Assembly: GCF_001612745.1 (NCBI RefSeq)
Contig: NZ_BDBA01000008.1
Location: 29,081 to 93,080 of the forward strand
DNA: 64,000 nucleotides
Direction: 5' to 3'
Origin: Nocardia amamiensis NBRC 102102
GTDB lineage: Bacteria; Actinomycetota; Actinomycetes; Mycobacteriales; Mycobacteriaceae
Under the pieces are notes generated by a model. That model ran no database searches. It was given only the letters and a program-made list of their open reading frames with translations, and was not told where the DNA came from. How positions within the stretch are numbered: the stretch's first letter is position 1; the number at the start of each line of letters is the position of its first letter. The translations under genes were made by a program, and so were the position numbers. This document shows positions 35,634 to 44,623 of the stretch, one piece after another.

Positions 35634-36472
35634 ACGGGCCGGCGCAATTGATCGAGTTGCTGGGGATGGAGTCGGTTCGGCGCGCTGGCGCGGCGCTGCT
35701 GGTGGGCTCAATTGGGTTGCCGGTGATCGGTGTCGCGATCGTGGGGCTGGATATCATTCCGGTCCGGTTCGCGATGATGCACGTGGCGCTGCTCGGTGCC
35801 GCGGTCGGGTTGCTGACCGGATTGGATCCGGCGTTGTGTGGTCTGCTCGCGTGCGCGGTGGCCGGAGCCGCGATCAGCCCACTGGCACGTACGCCGGAAA
35901 CGTTGTCCGGCGCGATGGGTCTGCTGATGAGTCTGGCTGTTGCGGCGGCGCTGCTCGTGCTGGCGGTGGCGGGAGTGAACGCGTCGGTGGCTTTTTCGCT
36001 GCTGTGGGGTTCGATTCTGGCGGTCCGCGTTCAGGACGTCGTTGTGCTGGCCGTGCTCGCGGTGGCGGTGCCTGCGCTGTTCTGGTGGCGCAGACGCGAT
36101 CTCGCGCTGTTGTTGCATGATCGCGAGCTGGCGTTGGTTTCCGGTGTGGCGGTGCGGCGGCTCACGCTGATTCTGCTGGTGCTGATCGCGGTGGCGGTGG
36201 CAGGAGCGATTCGGCTGACCGGTGCGCTTCTCGTGGATGCGCTCACGCTGCTGCCCGCGCTGGCTGCCCGCCGGTTGGGCCACTCGCTGACTTCGATCAT
36301 CTTCTGGGCTATCGGTATCGGCGTTGCCGTGAATCTCATCGGATTTCTCCTGGCACTGGCCTTCGATCTTCCCCCTGGGCCTGTGCTGGTCCTCACCGCG
36401 GGCGCAGTTGCTTTCGCGGCTCATCTGATCCCTGAACGGAGAACAATCTCATGGCACGCTTCCGACCATTGA
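35630..36472 (+). CDS. zinc/manganese-type ABC importer, permease (AztB/ZnuB-like)
   Basis: A 280-aa ABC-3 family permease with about eight hydrophobic helices. The family segment MMHVALLGAAVGLLTGLDPALCG near residue 50 and RLTGALLVDALTLLPALAARR near residue 205 are characteristic. The GTG at 35630 overlaps the ATPase stop (GTGA), and the 3' end overlaps the binding protein gene by 22 bp. It transports the metal delivered by the lipoprotein. Confidence 0.85.
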   Translation: MNGPAQLIELLGMESVRRAGAALLVGSIGLPVIGVAIVGLDIIPVRFAMMHVALLGAAVGLLTGLDPALCGLLACAVAGAAISPLARTPETLSGAMGLLMSLAVAAALLVLAVAGVNASVAFSLLWGSILAVRVQDVVVLAVLAVAVPALFWWRRRDLALLLHDRELALVSGVAVRRLTLILLVLIAVAVAGAIRLTGALLVDALTLLPALAARRLGHSLTSIIFWAIGIGVAVNLIGFLLALAFDLPPGPVLVLTAGAVAFAAHLIPERRTISWHASDH

Positions 36473-37257
36473 CCGCCGGCATGACCTTGACGACAAGCGT
36501 GGTCGCCGCAGCGACCGTGCTGCTCGGCGGCTGTTCCAACTCCGAGAGCGAACAGCACGACCACCATGGACATGCCCACCCGGTGGTCGTGGCCACCACC
36601 ACCTGGGAGGCGGCGTTCGCTGAAGCCGCAGGCGCGGAAGATGTGAAAGTCATTGTGCCGCCATCGGTTCACCATGCCCCCGACTACGATCCCAAGCCTT
36701 CGGATCTGACCGCGGTGGCGGAAGCGGACTTCGTGCTCTACGCGCCGTTCGAACCGTTCGCGGCCAAAATCAAAGAAGCCGCGGGATCGAAGGCCGAATT
36801 GATCGAGGTCGGGCTGGACAACTCCGCGGAGAAGGTGAAAGCCCAGGTGCAGTCGCTCGGCCAGCGCTTCGGCACCACCGAGGCGGCGCAGGCATGGATC
36901 GCGACGTTCAACGTCGAGTACGACAAGCTCAGCAGTGACGTCCGGTCGGCATGGGCGGGCGGCAAACAGCCGACGGTCATCGCACAGGTGTTCTCGACGT
37001 GGGCGGCCGACCTGGCCGGTGCGCAGATTGTGGGCACCTATGGTCCTGAAGCCGTCACACCCGGTCAGCTGGCGGAAATGACGGTGAAGAAGCCGCAGTT
37101 CGTGCTCGACAACGCGCACATGTCCACCGGCGCCGTGCTGCCGGACTCGGGCGTCGAACAGGTGTCGATCGTGAACTACCCCGGTCAGGGGCAGGATCTT
37201 CTGTCTGTCTATCGGGAGGCGGCGTCCACGTTGAAGAAGGCGCTGTCCGGATCCTGA
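36451..37257 (+). CDS. metal-binding lipoprotein of the ABC importer (AztC/ZnuA-like)
   Basis: A 268-aa solute-binding protein of the ZnuA/TroA family. The lipobox LLGGC places the lipid anchor on Cys28. A short His-rich segment, EQHDHHGHAH (35-43), follows and probably helps to capture zinc. SVHHAPDYDP (H74-H75) and DNAHMSTGA supply the expected ligand positions. The family normally binds Zn or Mn. Because the operon begins with a SigC-like factor linked elsewhere to copper, a copper substrate cannot be ruled out. It ends just before a strong terminator. Confidence 0.87.
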   Translation: MARFRPLTAGMTLTTSVVAAATVLLGGCSNSESEQHDHHGHAHPVVVATTTWEAAFAEAAGAEDVKVIVPPSVHHAPDYDPKPSDLTAVAEADFVLYAPFEPFAAKIKEAAGSKAELIEVGLDNSAEKVKAQVQSLGQRFGTTEAAQAWIATFNVEYDKLSSDVRSAWAGGKQPTVIAQVFSTWAADLAGAQIVGTYGPEAVTPGQLAEMTVKKPQFVLDNAHMSTGAVLPDSGVEQVSIVNYPGQGQDLLSVYREAASTLKKALSGS

Positions 37258-37273
37258 CAGCGCGAATGGGAAG

Positions 37274-37310
37274 GCGGGGCAGCCGTGGAAACGGCTGCCC
37301 CGCATTATTT
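37274..37310 (+). terminator. rho-independent terminator of the metal importer operon
   Basis: A 13-bp perfect stem (37274-37286 pairing with 37291-37303), GGAA tetraloop, then ATTATTTT. It lies 17 bp after the binding protein stop and immediately before the stop of the convergent acyl-CoA ligase gene. Confidence 0.85.
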
Positions 37311-38948
37311 TCAGTGCTGGGCGGTTGTCAACCGCGTTTGCAGAGCCGCTCGATCGGGTTTGCCCGCCGGGGTCAACGGCAGGGCATCGAGCAGCAGGAG
37401 CGATTCGGGGTGTTTGCCGCGCTCCATGCCGTTGGCCGCCAGATGAGCACACACCTCTTCCAGGTCGAGCAAACTGCCCGGCCGTGGCACGACGCAGGCG
37501 GCGAGTTGTTCACCGAGCACGTCGTGGGGGACACCGATGCACGCCACGTCGCGAACATCGGGATGGGTCGCCAGCACGCGTTCGACCTCCGCGGGGCTGA
37601 TGTTCGCGCCACCGCGGATGACGATCTCCTTGAGCCGTCCGACCACGTGCAGGCGGCCTGCGTGGTCGAGTACGCCGAGGTCACCGGTGCGTACCCAGCC
37701 GTCGCTGGTGCGGTAGCGCGCGTCCAACTGCGGGTCCGCGACGTAGCACAGTGGTGTCATCGGTCCCCGGGCGACTATTTCTCCGGTTTCTCCCGGAGCC
37801 GCGGTCCGGCCGGTGTCGACCCGGTCGATGCGGATCTGCGCGACGCGCGGATCGGGCCGCCCAACCGGAACTCCCAGAGCTATTCTCTCGGAGTCGATTT
37901 CATCAATATTTGTATGACAGTTGACGCCGTCGGCCGACCCATAGAGGTTCACCACCGCGCATCCGAATGCGCGTTGTGCCTCCTCGGCCGTGGTGGCGTC
38001 GAGTTGCGAGCCACCCAGGATCAGTGCCGTCAGCGAGGAGGTGTCGGTGTCGGCTGCGCCGTGTTCGAGCATCATCCGGATCATGGTGGGGACGCCGAGC
38101 ACGTGGGTGGGACGATGACGGTCGATGGATGCCAGCGCCGCCACCGGCGAGAAGTGGTCGAGCAGAATCAGCGCGCCGCCATGGCGGGCGAGCGTGACGG
38201 CCGTGCCGTTGCTGCCGAATGCCGTGGCGAGCGGTACGAGGAACAGACTGCGGGGCGGTCGGCCGTCGGTCAACAGTGATGCCATGAAGTTGCCGCGGCC
38301 GCCGGCGAGCGCGTTGTGGGAGTAGGCGACCATTTTCGGTTCCGACTCCGACCCGGAGGACACCAGGATTCGAGCGGCTGCGTCCGGATCGGGACGAGCC
38401 GGGACCAGGTCGTGGTTGTCGCCAGTGAACAGTTCCGCAAACGGCACACAGCTACCTGGTGCCGCGCCGGGACCGACGGCGACGACGAAACGCAACATCG
38501 GCAACTGGCCGAGCAGTTGCGCGAGATCTGCGGCATGGGTGGTCCCACGGAACTGCGTGGCCGCCAGTACCCCTACGGCTTCTGCTCGCCGCAGCAGCGA
38601 CTCGGCCTCGCGCATGCCTCGACCGGCGGGAAACGGCAGGGCGACGGCACCCAGCGCGGCCAGAGCGAGGTCGGTGATCACAGCGGCGCGGCAGTTGGGC
38701 AGCTGAACACCGACGACATCGCCGGCACATACGCCTCGGGCAGCCAGACCGGCGGCGAGCTGCCGCGCCAGGGTGTCCAATTGCGCGTAGCTCACCTCGC
38801 CTTCGTTGTCCGCCAGCGCCGTCCGGTGCGGGTCCTGGCAGCGGCGCGCGCGGAACAGCGAGTACAGGTCCAGGTCGGGGTAGCTGCCGTCAGCCGCCCA
38901 GGATCTGCGTAGCTTGTGGGGGACCAGATCGTGTAGCGCGACGCTCAT
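37311..38948 (-). CDS. ANL-superfamily acyl-CoA/acid ligase with unusual P-loop
   Basis: A 545-aa adenylating enzyme. The usual SGTTGxPKG loop is replaced by ILVSSGSESEPKMV; the later YGSADG, TGDLG, GRLKEIVIRGG and C-terminal TPAGKPDRAAL (catalytic Lys) are intact. The substrate is not apparent, and the aryl signature of the salicylate ligase is absent. The ATG at 38948 overlaps the stop of the CoA-transferase gene (ATGA). With the divergent acyl-CoA dehydrogenase this suggests a small pathway that activates and oxidises a carboxylic acid. Confidence 0.75.
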   Translation of the reverse strand: MSVALHDLVPHKLRRSWAADGSYPDLDLYSLFRARRCQDPHRTALADNEGEVSYAQLDTLARQLAAGLAARGVCAGDVVGVQLPNCRAAVITDLALAALGAVALPFPAGRGMREAESLLRRAEAVGVLAATQFRGTTHAADLAQLLGQLPMLRFVVAVGPGAAPGSCVPFAELFTGDNHDLVPARPDPDAAARILVSSGSESEPKMVAYSHNALAGGRGNFMASLLTDGRPPRSLFLVPLATAFGSNGTAVTLARHGGALILLDHFSPVAALASIDRHRPTHVLGVPTMIRMMLEHGAADTDTSSLTALILGGSQLDATTAEEAQRAFGCAVVNLYGSADGVNCHTNIDEIDSERIALGVPVGRPDPRVAQIRIDRVDTGRTAAPGETGEIVARGPMTPLCYVADPQLDARYRTSDGWVRTGDLGVLDHAGRLHVVGRLKEIVIRGGANISPAEVERVLATHPDVRDVACIGVPHDVLGEQLAACVVPRPGSLLDLEEVCAHLAANGMERGKHPESLLLLDALPLTPAGKPDRAALQTRLTTAQH

Positions 38949-40744
38949 CGGAACCCCCATGGCGACGACACCGCGATGGCACCGTGTTCGTCGCGTGTCA
39001 TGGCACCTGCGAAGCGGGAATCGGTGGGCAGGGTGGTGAGGTCGGTGGTCACCGGGGTGGTGATGATGCCTCGGTCTTGAAGCATCGCGCAGGCGTCGTC
39101 GGTGGACAGTGCACGCACCTGTGTGGCGGTGTCGGTTGCCGCGGCGGCGTGCTCGTCGGCGGGTGCGAGTAGCCCGTCAGCGGTCGGCAATGGACGACGG
39201 AAACCAGCGGGGTGACGTGCGGGACGACCGTCTCGAGCACGGTTCAGAGCCGGTGCGGTGAGCAGCTGCGCGGCAGCGAGGAGTGAGGATTCGACGCGGA
39301 CGCCGCGGCCGGTGCGTTCGCGTGTGAGCAGTCCCGCCAGAATCGCTTCGGTGCCCAGCATGCCGCCGAGCACGTCCAGCAGGGTCATCAGCGACGGCAT
39401 CGGTGATTCGTCGGCCGGGCGGGCTGCCTCTCCTACGGCGGTGCGGGCTTGCACCATGAAATCGGTGCCCATGGGGGCGCCGGGGAGCCGTCCTGCCCAG
39501 CCGCTGGTGTAGGCGTAGATCAAGCCGGGGTTGGCGGCCGATAGCGTGTCGGCGTCGAGTCCGAGTTGCTCCGCTTTTCCGGGTGCCCAGTTGTGGAGGA
39601 AGACGTCGGCGTCGGCTGCCAGCTCGAGCAATCTCTGTTGGTCGGAGGGCGACTTGATGTCGATTTCGACCGCGTCCTTGCCCCGGTTGAGGGCCAGCCA
39701 GCGCGCGGAGATATCCGAACAGGTGGGTGGCATGCCACGGAGTGGGTCACCGCCTGGCGGTTCGATTCGCACGACGTTTGCGCCGAGCAGCCCTAAGAGG
39801 TGCGCGGCCAGCGGAGCCTGGACCCGACGCCCTGCCTCCAACACGGTGAAGCCTGCCAAGGGACGCTCGGTGCTACATCGGCCGCGTGCCGGTACTGCCG
39901 CAGGGGCTCCCGGGTTCAGGGACAGCTCCCACGGCAATGTCGATTCGCCGCCGTCGTGCAGTTCTCCGGCGCGTTCGGCGAGGGTATGCAACCGGCAGAC
40001 GTCGGCGCCGGATTCGGCCGCGGCCGCCTGCACCTGCGCCCACGTGCGGCTTCTCGTCGTGCGATGCAAGTCCTCAGGGATCGGAGCGCACGCGGTGGCG
40101 TACCGGAACTGGAAGGGCCGCCAGCCTTTTCGCGCCGCTTGCATCGGTGCTTGGATGGCCTGCCAGAATTCCGCCCAGACCGCCACGTCCAGTGCTTCGA
40201 GTTCGAATCGGACACCGTCGGCGGTGGTGAATGGTGGCCCACCGGGCGCCAGCGGGCTGGCTTCGTCGTCCTCGGCGCACGCTGCGGCAAGGTACTGCGA
40301 CACGGTGAGCAGCGCTACGCGGTCGAGCAAGACCTCCGCCGAGGTCACCGACGTGCCCCTCGCGCGGCCGATGAGCGCTGCCAGCAAGCCCTGGACGGCA
40401 AGCACACCGGCGGCGGCCGAGACGTAGTCCACGGCCAGTCCGCGAGGTGATCCGTCGCGGCGTCCGTGCACGAGCATCAGTCCTGCGGCGGCCTGCATGG
40501 TCGCCTCATCGCATACCGTGCTGCCCTCCTTGCCCCAGGACAGGTGGGTCTCGATCGTCGTGCCGTCGACGTCGGCCAGGGTCAACGCGTCGTGGTCGTG
40601 CGCGGAAGGTTCAGCGCCGAGCAACCGTAGGTGCTGCGTCGCTATCGAGACCGGCCCCGGCGGACCACCGGTCCCGAGGTGCAGCCCGTGCAATGGTTTC
40701 GCCGTCAGTTGGTTGCCGGAGGTCCGCGTAGCGCCGAGTGTCAT
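38945..40744 (-). CDS. class III CoA-transferase (CaiB/BaiF), double-length
   Basis: A 599-aa protein, longer than the usual ~400 aa. The C-terminal part (from about 295) is a typical CaiB/BaiF unit: PLAGFTVLEAGRRVQAPLAAHLLGLLGANVVRIEPP, LNRGKDAVEIDIKSP, NPGLIYAYTSGWA. The N-terminal part looks like a second, diverged CoA-transferase half (SAAAGVLAVQGLLAALIGRARG). Such enzymes move CoA between acids. The ATG at 40744 has AGGAG. It is coupled to the acid ligase downstream and divergent from the dehydrogenase at 40868. Confidence 0.82.
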   Translation of the reverse strand: MTLGATRTSGNQLTAKPLHGLHLGTGGPPGPVSIATQHLRLLGAEPSAHDHDALTLADVDGTTIETHLSWGKEGSTVCDEATMQAAAGLMLVHGRRDGSPRGLAVDYVSAAAGVLAVQGLLAALIGRARGTSVTSAEVLLDRVALLTVSQYLAAACAEDDEASPLAPGGPPFTTADGVRFELEALDVAVWAEFWQAIQAPMQAARKGWRPFQFRYATACAPIPEDLHRTTRSRTWAQVQAAAAESGADVCRLHTLAERAGELHDGGESTLPWELSLNPGAPAAVPARGRCSTERPLAGFTVLEAGRRVQAPLAAHLLGLLGANVVRIEPPGGDPLRGMPPTCSDISARWLALNRGKDAVEIDIKSPSDQQRLLELAADADVFLHNWAPGKAEQLGLDADTLSAANPGLIYAYTSGWAGRLPGAPMGTDFMVQARTAVGEAARPADESPMPSLMTLLDVLGGMLGTEAILAGLLTRERTGRGVRVESSLLAAAQLLTAPALNRARDGRPARHPAGFRRPLPTADGLLAPADEHAAAATDTATQVRALSTDDACAMLQDRGIITTPVTTDLTTLPTDSRFAGAMTRDEHGAIAVSSPWGFR

Positions 40745-40867
40745 GGCTCTCCTTCTGGAACAGAGTGACCGCCGCGGGAACTCGGTGACGATCGCCGCCG
40801 ACCACTCCCGCGGATAACAGCAGTCGCAGCGCGGGGACATCGAGTTCCCGGCAGACGAGGAGAAGCC

Positions 40868-42043
40868 ATGGACTCGTTCGCATCTCACACCCGTGCGTCC
40901 GCCGCCGAGGCCGACGGCACGTCACTACGCGAGCACGTGGAATCCTTTGTGGCACAACGAGTGATGCCAGAGGAGACCCTGCTCGAGGCAGGTGGTGCGG
41001 CCGCTTCGGCAGTGCGTTCGGCTTTGGCCGAGGCGGCCAAAGCCGCAGGGCTGTGGGCGTTGCCGCTGCCGATCGAGCTGGGCGGTCAAGGGCTCCCGTT
41101 CGCCGAGTACGTGTGCCTGGCCGAGGTCGAAGGCGCCAGTGACTATGGGCCTGCGGTGCTCGGTTCGGCGTCGCTGTTGGATGTGCGGATGTTGCAGGGT
41201 CATGCCGGTGACCGCGTTCGCGAGACGTACCTCGAGCGGCTGGCTTCCGGGGAGTTGCACGCCGCGTTTGCGATGACCGAACCAGACACACCAGGTACCG
41301 ACCCGACTTTGACGGCATCGCGAGCGACGACGGCTCCGGATGGTTCGTGGATCCTGTCCGGTCGCAAATGGTTCGTCAGCGGAGCTCAGGACGCCGATGT
41401 GATCACTGTGCTTGCGCGCACCGACGGGCAGACTTCGGACCGAGAGGGGTTGTCGTTGCTGCTGGTGCCGACCGATGCTCCCGGCTTCCGGCTCGTGCGT
41501 GAGCTGCCGATTCTCGGGGCGGGTGGGCAGTGGGAGATCGCTATGGACGAGGTCCGGCTGCCGAAAGACCATCTGATCGGCGAGCGGGGACGTGCGTTGC
41601 CGATCGCGCGGCAGCGACTGCAGCTGGGCCGGACATTGCGTTGCCTGCGCTGGCTCGGCCAGGCGCAGCGAGCATACGACCTGATGTGCGAGCGAGCTCG
41701 CACCCGCAGTCAGTCATCGGGAGCGCTGGCGGAGCGGCAGCTGGTGCAGCAGCATATTTTCGAGTCGCTGCTGGCCATCCGGAGCACCCGGCCACTGGTG
41801 CACAAGGCGGCTGCACTCCTGGACGCCGGTCATGACGCTCGGGTGGAATCCGGTCTGGCGAAGGTGGCCGCGGCGCGGACGCTGCAACAGGTGGCCGATT
41901 CCGCGGTACAGGTGTATGGGGCTGCTGGGCTGGGGCCGGATACCGCGCTGCCGGGCCTGCTGCGGATGGGGCGGATGGCGCGCTTGCTGGATGGTCCGGA
42001 CGAACTGCACATCGCTTCCGTGGCCGGATCGGTACTGCGCTGA
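40868..42043 (+). CDS. acyl-CoA dehydrogenase family flavoprotein
   Basis: A 391-aa FAD enzyme. AAFAMTEPDTPGTDPT and SGRKWFVSGAQDADV are the substrate/FAD-binding signatures of acyl-CoA dehydrogenases; QVYGAAGLGPDT and GPDELHIASVAGSVLR form the C-terminal helical domain. The ATG at 40868 has GAGGAGAAG. It shares a 123-bp divergent promoter region with the CoA-transferase/ligase pair, so all three probably serve one acid-modifying pathway. The substrate is unknown. Confidence 0.85.
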   Translation: MDSFASHTRASAAEADGTSLREHVESFVAQRVMPEETLLEAGGAAASAVRSALAEAAKAAGLWALPLPIELGGQGLPFAEYVCLAEVEGASDYGPAVLGSASLLDVRMLQGHAGDRVRETYLERLASGELHAAFAMTEPDTPGTDPTLTASRATTAPDGSWILSGRKWFVSGAQDADVITVLARTDGQTSDREGLSLLLVPTDAPGFRLVRELPILGAGGQWEIAMDEVRLPKDHLIGERGRALPIARQRLQLGRTLRCLRWLGQAQRAYDLMCERARTRSQSSGALAERQLVQQHIFESLLAIRSTRPLVHKAAALLDAGHDARVESGLAKVAAARTLQQVADSAVQVYGAAGLGPDTALPGLLRMGRMARLLDGPDELHIASVAGSVLR

Positions 42044-42050
42044 GGGCGCT

Positions 42051-43103
42051 TCAGATCTCGAAAGGAGCGATCAATCCGGTCTGTATGGCCAAGGCCGATG
42101 CGAAGAAGAAATCGCCCCAGATCAGCTCATGGGTGGTGGCCAGCCCGCGATCGAAGTCGTAGCATCCGCCGCCCAGCCTGCCCCGCGGTCCAGGGAAGCC
42201 GGGACCGCTCAGATATTCCGTCGCCAGCCGTCGCATGATCTCGGTGGCTCTGGCCCGCAACACCGAAGCCGGTGGCGTAAGCGGCTGGACCGCGGCGAGT
42301 TTGAGCAGTGCTACTGCTTCGATCGCGGCGGCCGAGGTGTCCGGCGGCGCGGCGGGGTGATCTTCGGCGAGAGGCACCAGCGGTTGACCGGTGTCCACCA
42401 GTGCGCCTGCGTCGCCGAGGAACTCCGGGGACAGATACCAGCAGGCGTCGGCCAGCGCGAGCAGCAGCCAGGCCCGGCCTCTGCTCCACCCTGGCCGCGG
42501 TTGCGCGCAGGGGACCCATGTGCCATCCGACCATGCCCATGCCGGGATACCGACTGGTGTTGTACGCCAACGTGTCAGGTGGGTGCGGAGGTGTTCGCTG
42601 GCGATGTCGCTGCTGTGGGCGTTCTTGTCCGTGGCCAGGAGCGGTACGATGCCCGGTACTCCGTCCACGCGAGCAACCAGGCGCGGGCCACCGAACGCTG
42701 AACCCCATGGGAGCATTCCGAGGTCGTGATCGAAGTCGGCGTGGCACTGGCGTGCGGCCCTCTCGCGAAGCGACAAGGCGGTGGTGTCCTCACCCCGCGC
42801 GGCGGCCAAGGCCGTTCCGTACCAGAGAATCAAACCACGGGTAGAAGTGTCCGATGCTACCCAATCGGCCAGGCGTGCTGTCGTTTCCATAGCCAAGCTG
42901 CGGTGTGCGGGCGCACCGCTGCTCAACGCGCGCAGCCACAGCAGGCCCGCCCAGAAGCCGCCGGTCCAGGACCCCCGGAAGGTAGTCGTCCATTCGCCCG
43001 ACGTGCTATCGGCGTACAGCGGAAATCGAGTGCCGACAGCAGCGCATGTGCTGGATACGCGATCCAGGATGGCATCGAGTGCGTCTCGCGCCCAATCCGT
43101 CAC
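42051..43103 (-). CDS. GH88/GH105-like unsaturated glucuronyl hydrolase family protein
   Basis: A 350-aa predicted six-hairpin (alpha/alpha)6-barrel protein. WTGGFWAGLLWLRAL, PAWAWSDGTWVPC, PGWSRGRAWLLLALAD and the C-terminal THELIWGDFFFASAL match the GH88 pattern. These enzymes hydrate unsaturated uronyl residues left by polysaccharide lyases. No signal peptide is visible, so it should act in the cytoplasm on imported sugars; the MFS gene upstream could be the importer. The GTG at 43103 overlaps the stop of a 39-codon ORF. Confidence 0.72.
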   Translation of the reverse strand: MTDWARDALDAILDRVSSTCAAVGTRFPLYADSTSGEWTTTFRGSWTGGFWAGLLWLRALSSGAPAHRSLAMETTARLADWVASDTSTRGLILWYGTALAAARGEDTTALSLRERAARQCHADFDHDLGMLPWGSAFGGPRLVARVDGVPGIVPLLATDKNAHSSDIASEHLRTHLTRWRTTPVGIPAWAWSDGTWVPCAQPRPGWSRGRAWLLLALADACWYLSPEFLGDAGALVDTGQPLVPLAEDHPAAPPDTSAAAIEAVALLKLAAVQPLTPPASVLRARATEIMRRLATEYLSGPGFPGPRGRLGGGCYDFDRGLATTHELIWGDFFFASALAIQTGLIAPFEI

Positions 43104-43219
43104 GCGGCACCCCCACGGAATCGCCGCGAACGCAGACGCCGACAGTACATCGCTGCCACGATCAGTGCTCCGGAATCTTCCCCACCATCGACACAGCGGG
43201 TGCGGTGCATCGCGGTCAT
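43100..43219 (-). CDS. 39-codon ORF bridging MFS and GH88-like genes
   Basis: The ATG at 43219 overlaps the MFS stop (ATGA), and its TGA overlaps the GTG of the hydrolase (GTGA). The product begins MTAMHRTRCVDGG, has a short hydrophobic stretch (GALIVAAMYC) and an Arg-rich tail (RRLRSRRFRGGAA). No family is recognised. It most likely couples translation across the junction; a small functional peptide is possible. Confidence 0.35.
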   Translation of the reverse strand: MTAMHRTRCVDGGEDSGALIVAAMYCRRLRSRRFRGGAA

Positions 43220-44442
43220 ACTCGCGCCCTGACGCGGTCAGCTTGATCGCGCACTGCCCACAGTGCCGCGACTGTCGCCGCGACACCGAATTCCGCTGCT
43301 ACGATCAGCCAACTGCCGCTGTATCCGATCGAGGGCACCACGGTACCGAAGACTGGTGGTCCTACGGCGAATCCGGCGAAGAACCCCGCCGAGACCAACG
43401 CCGAGTTGCGTCCAGCTCGTCCGGGATCCGAGCGCTGGATCAGCAGCACCATGGACACGGCGTTGCCAGCCATGCCGAAGATGCCTACCGCGATCACCGC
43501 GACCCACACCACCTCGGTCATCAGTGCGGAGGCAGCCAGCAGCAGAGCCGCGAGTCCCGACCCGAGCGCCAACCCCGCGGGCAGGACGACAGCCACGCGC
43601 GGGTTTCCCGCAGCTCGGGCCCAGCCGATGCGGCCCGCGATGCCTGCTACGCCGAGCACAGCCACAAGTGTCCCCGCCGCCGCGGCGCTGAGGCCGAGCC
43701 GTCGTTCTCCGAATAGCGCCAGGTAGGTGTTGATCGACGCCATAGCGGCTCCGAGGAACAGCGAATACGCCGCCAGCCAGCAGACGACTCCGTCGGCACC
43801 CCGTTGCCGGCTGTCACCAACGCCCGAGCTGGACGCGCTCTGGTGCGGTCGCGACGGGTCGGCGGGCAGGGTCCGCCGGACCCACAGCGCAACCAGCAGC
43901 GCCATGCCCGCTGCTGCCCACACCGCCGTACGCCAGCCTGCCGCGGCCGCAAGCGCGGTCAGCGGCAATCCGGCGGCAATGGCACCGAGCTGAACACCGG
44001 ACTGCTTGGCACCGGTGACCCCTGCGCGGTCAGTCTGCGAGATGACCGCCAGAATCGCTTTGTTCGTCGCGGGATTGGCCAACGCCTGCGGAATGCCGCC
44101 CAGAGCCACGGCCGCGAGCAGGGCCGCATAGCCGGGCGCCGCAGCGATCAACCCGAGGGCGACGGTGACGATCAGCGAAAGCGCAATCAGACATCGTCGT
44201 GGCCCCAGCCGATCCACCGCGTGACCGGTCAACGGCGACAGAAGCGCCGCTGTACCGAAACCCACGGTTGTCGTCAACCCCAGTGCGGCAGCGGACATCC
44301 CGAGATCCGGCACGATGTGCGGGCCCAAGGCGCCGAGAACGAACAACTGCAGCATGGAGAAGGCCATGGCCGCCGTCAGCACGCCGGTCACCGTAGCTGT
44401 CGTCAGCCGGTCCCGTGCTACCCCCGTTAGATGTTTCTGCAC
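43216..44442 (-). CDS. MFS transporter
   Basis: A 408-aa, 12-TM major facilitator. Motif A appears as GHAVDRLGPRR after TM2. The sequence is otherwise that of generic actinobacterial permeases of the CynX/NimT or sugar type, with PALGGIPQALANPATN-like small-residue helices. The GTG at 44442 follows GGAAGGA at 6-nt spacing; an in-frame GTG at 44460 lacks a site. It is coupled through the 39-codon ORF to the GH88-like hydrolase, so its substrate could be an uronyl oligosaccharide (inference). Confidence 0.78.
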   Translation of the reverse strand: MQKHLTGVARDRLTTATVTGVLTAAMAFSMLQLFVLGALGPHIVPDLGMSAAALGLTTTVGFGTAALLSPLTGHAVDRLGPRRCLIALSLIVTVALGLIAAAPGYAALLAAVALGGIPQALANPATNKAILAVISQTDRAGVTGAKQSGVQLGAIAAGLPLTALAAAAGWRTAVWAAAGMALLVALWVRRTLPADPSRPHQSASSSGVGDSRQRGADGVVCWLAAYSLFLGAAMASINTYLALFGERRLGLSAAAAGTLVAVLGVAGIAGRIGWARAAGNPRVAVVLPAGLALGSGLAALLLAASALMTEVVWVAVIAVGIFGMAGNAVSMVLLIQRSDPGRAGRNSALVSAGFFAGFAVGPPVFGTVVPSIGYSGSWLIVAAEFGVAATVAALWAVRDQADRVRARV

Positions 44443-44623
44443 CCCTGTCCTTCCAACCACGTCGGCCCTCAGCGGCTCTGAGATCAGGTAGTCGCGTGGC
44501 GGAAGAGGCTAGTTCCGCTCGCACGCGACCTATCGGCGGCCAGGTCCGCGTCCGGCCCGCCATTCGAGCGCTGACTTCGGTTCGCATGCGCCGGAAGCCT
44601 TTCGTCACTATGCGGCGGGATCT

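Noticed and set aside
43100..43219. RiPP precursor peptide
   Set aside because: The 39-codon product lacks a recognisable leader/core pattern, and no modifying enzymes are nearby. The GH88-like neighbour is not a LanC-type cyclase.
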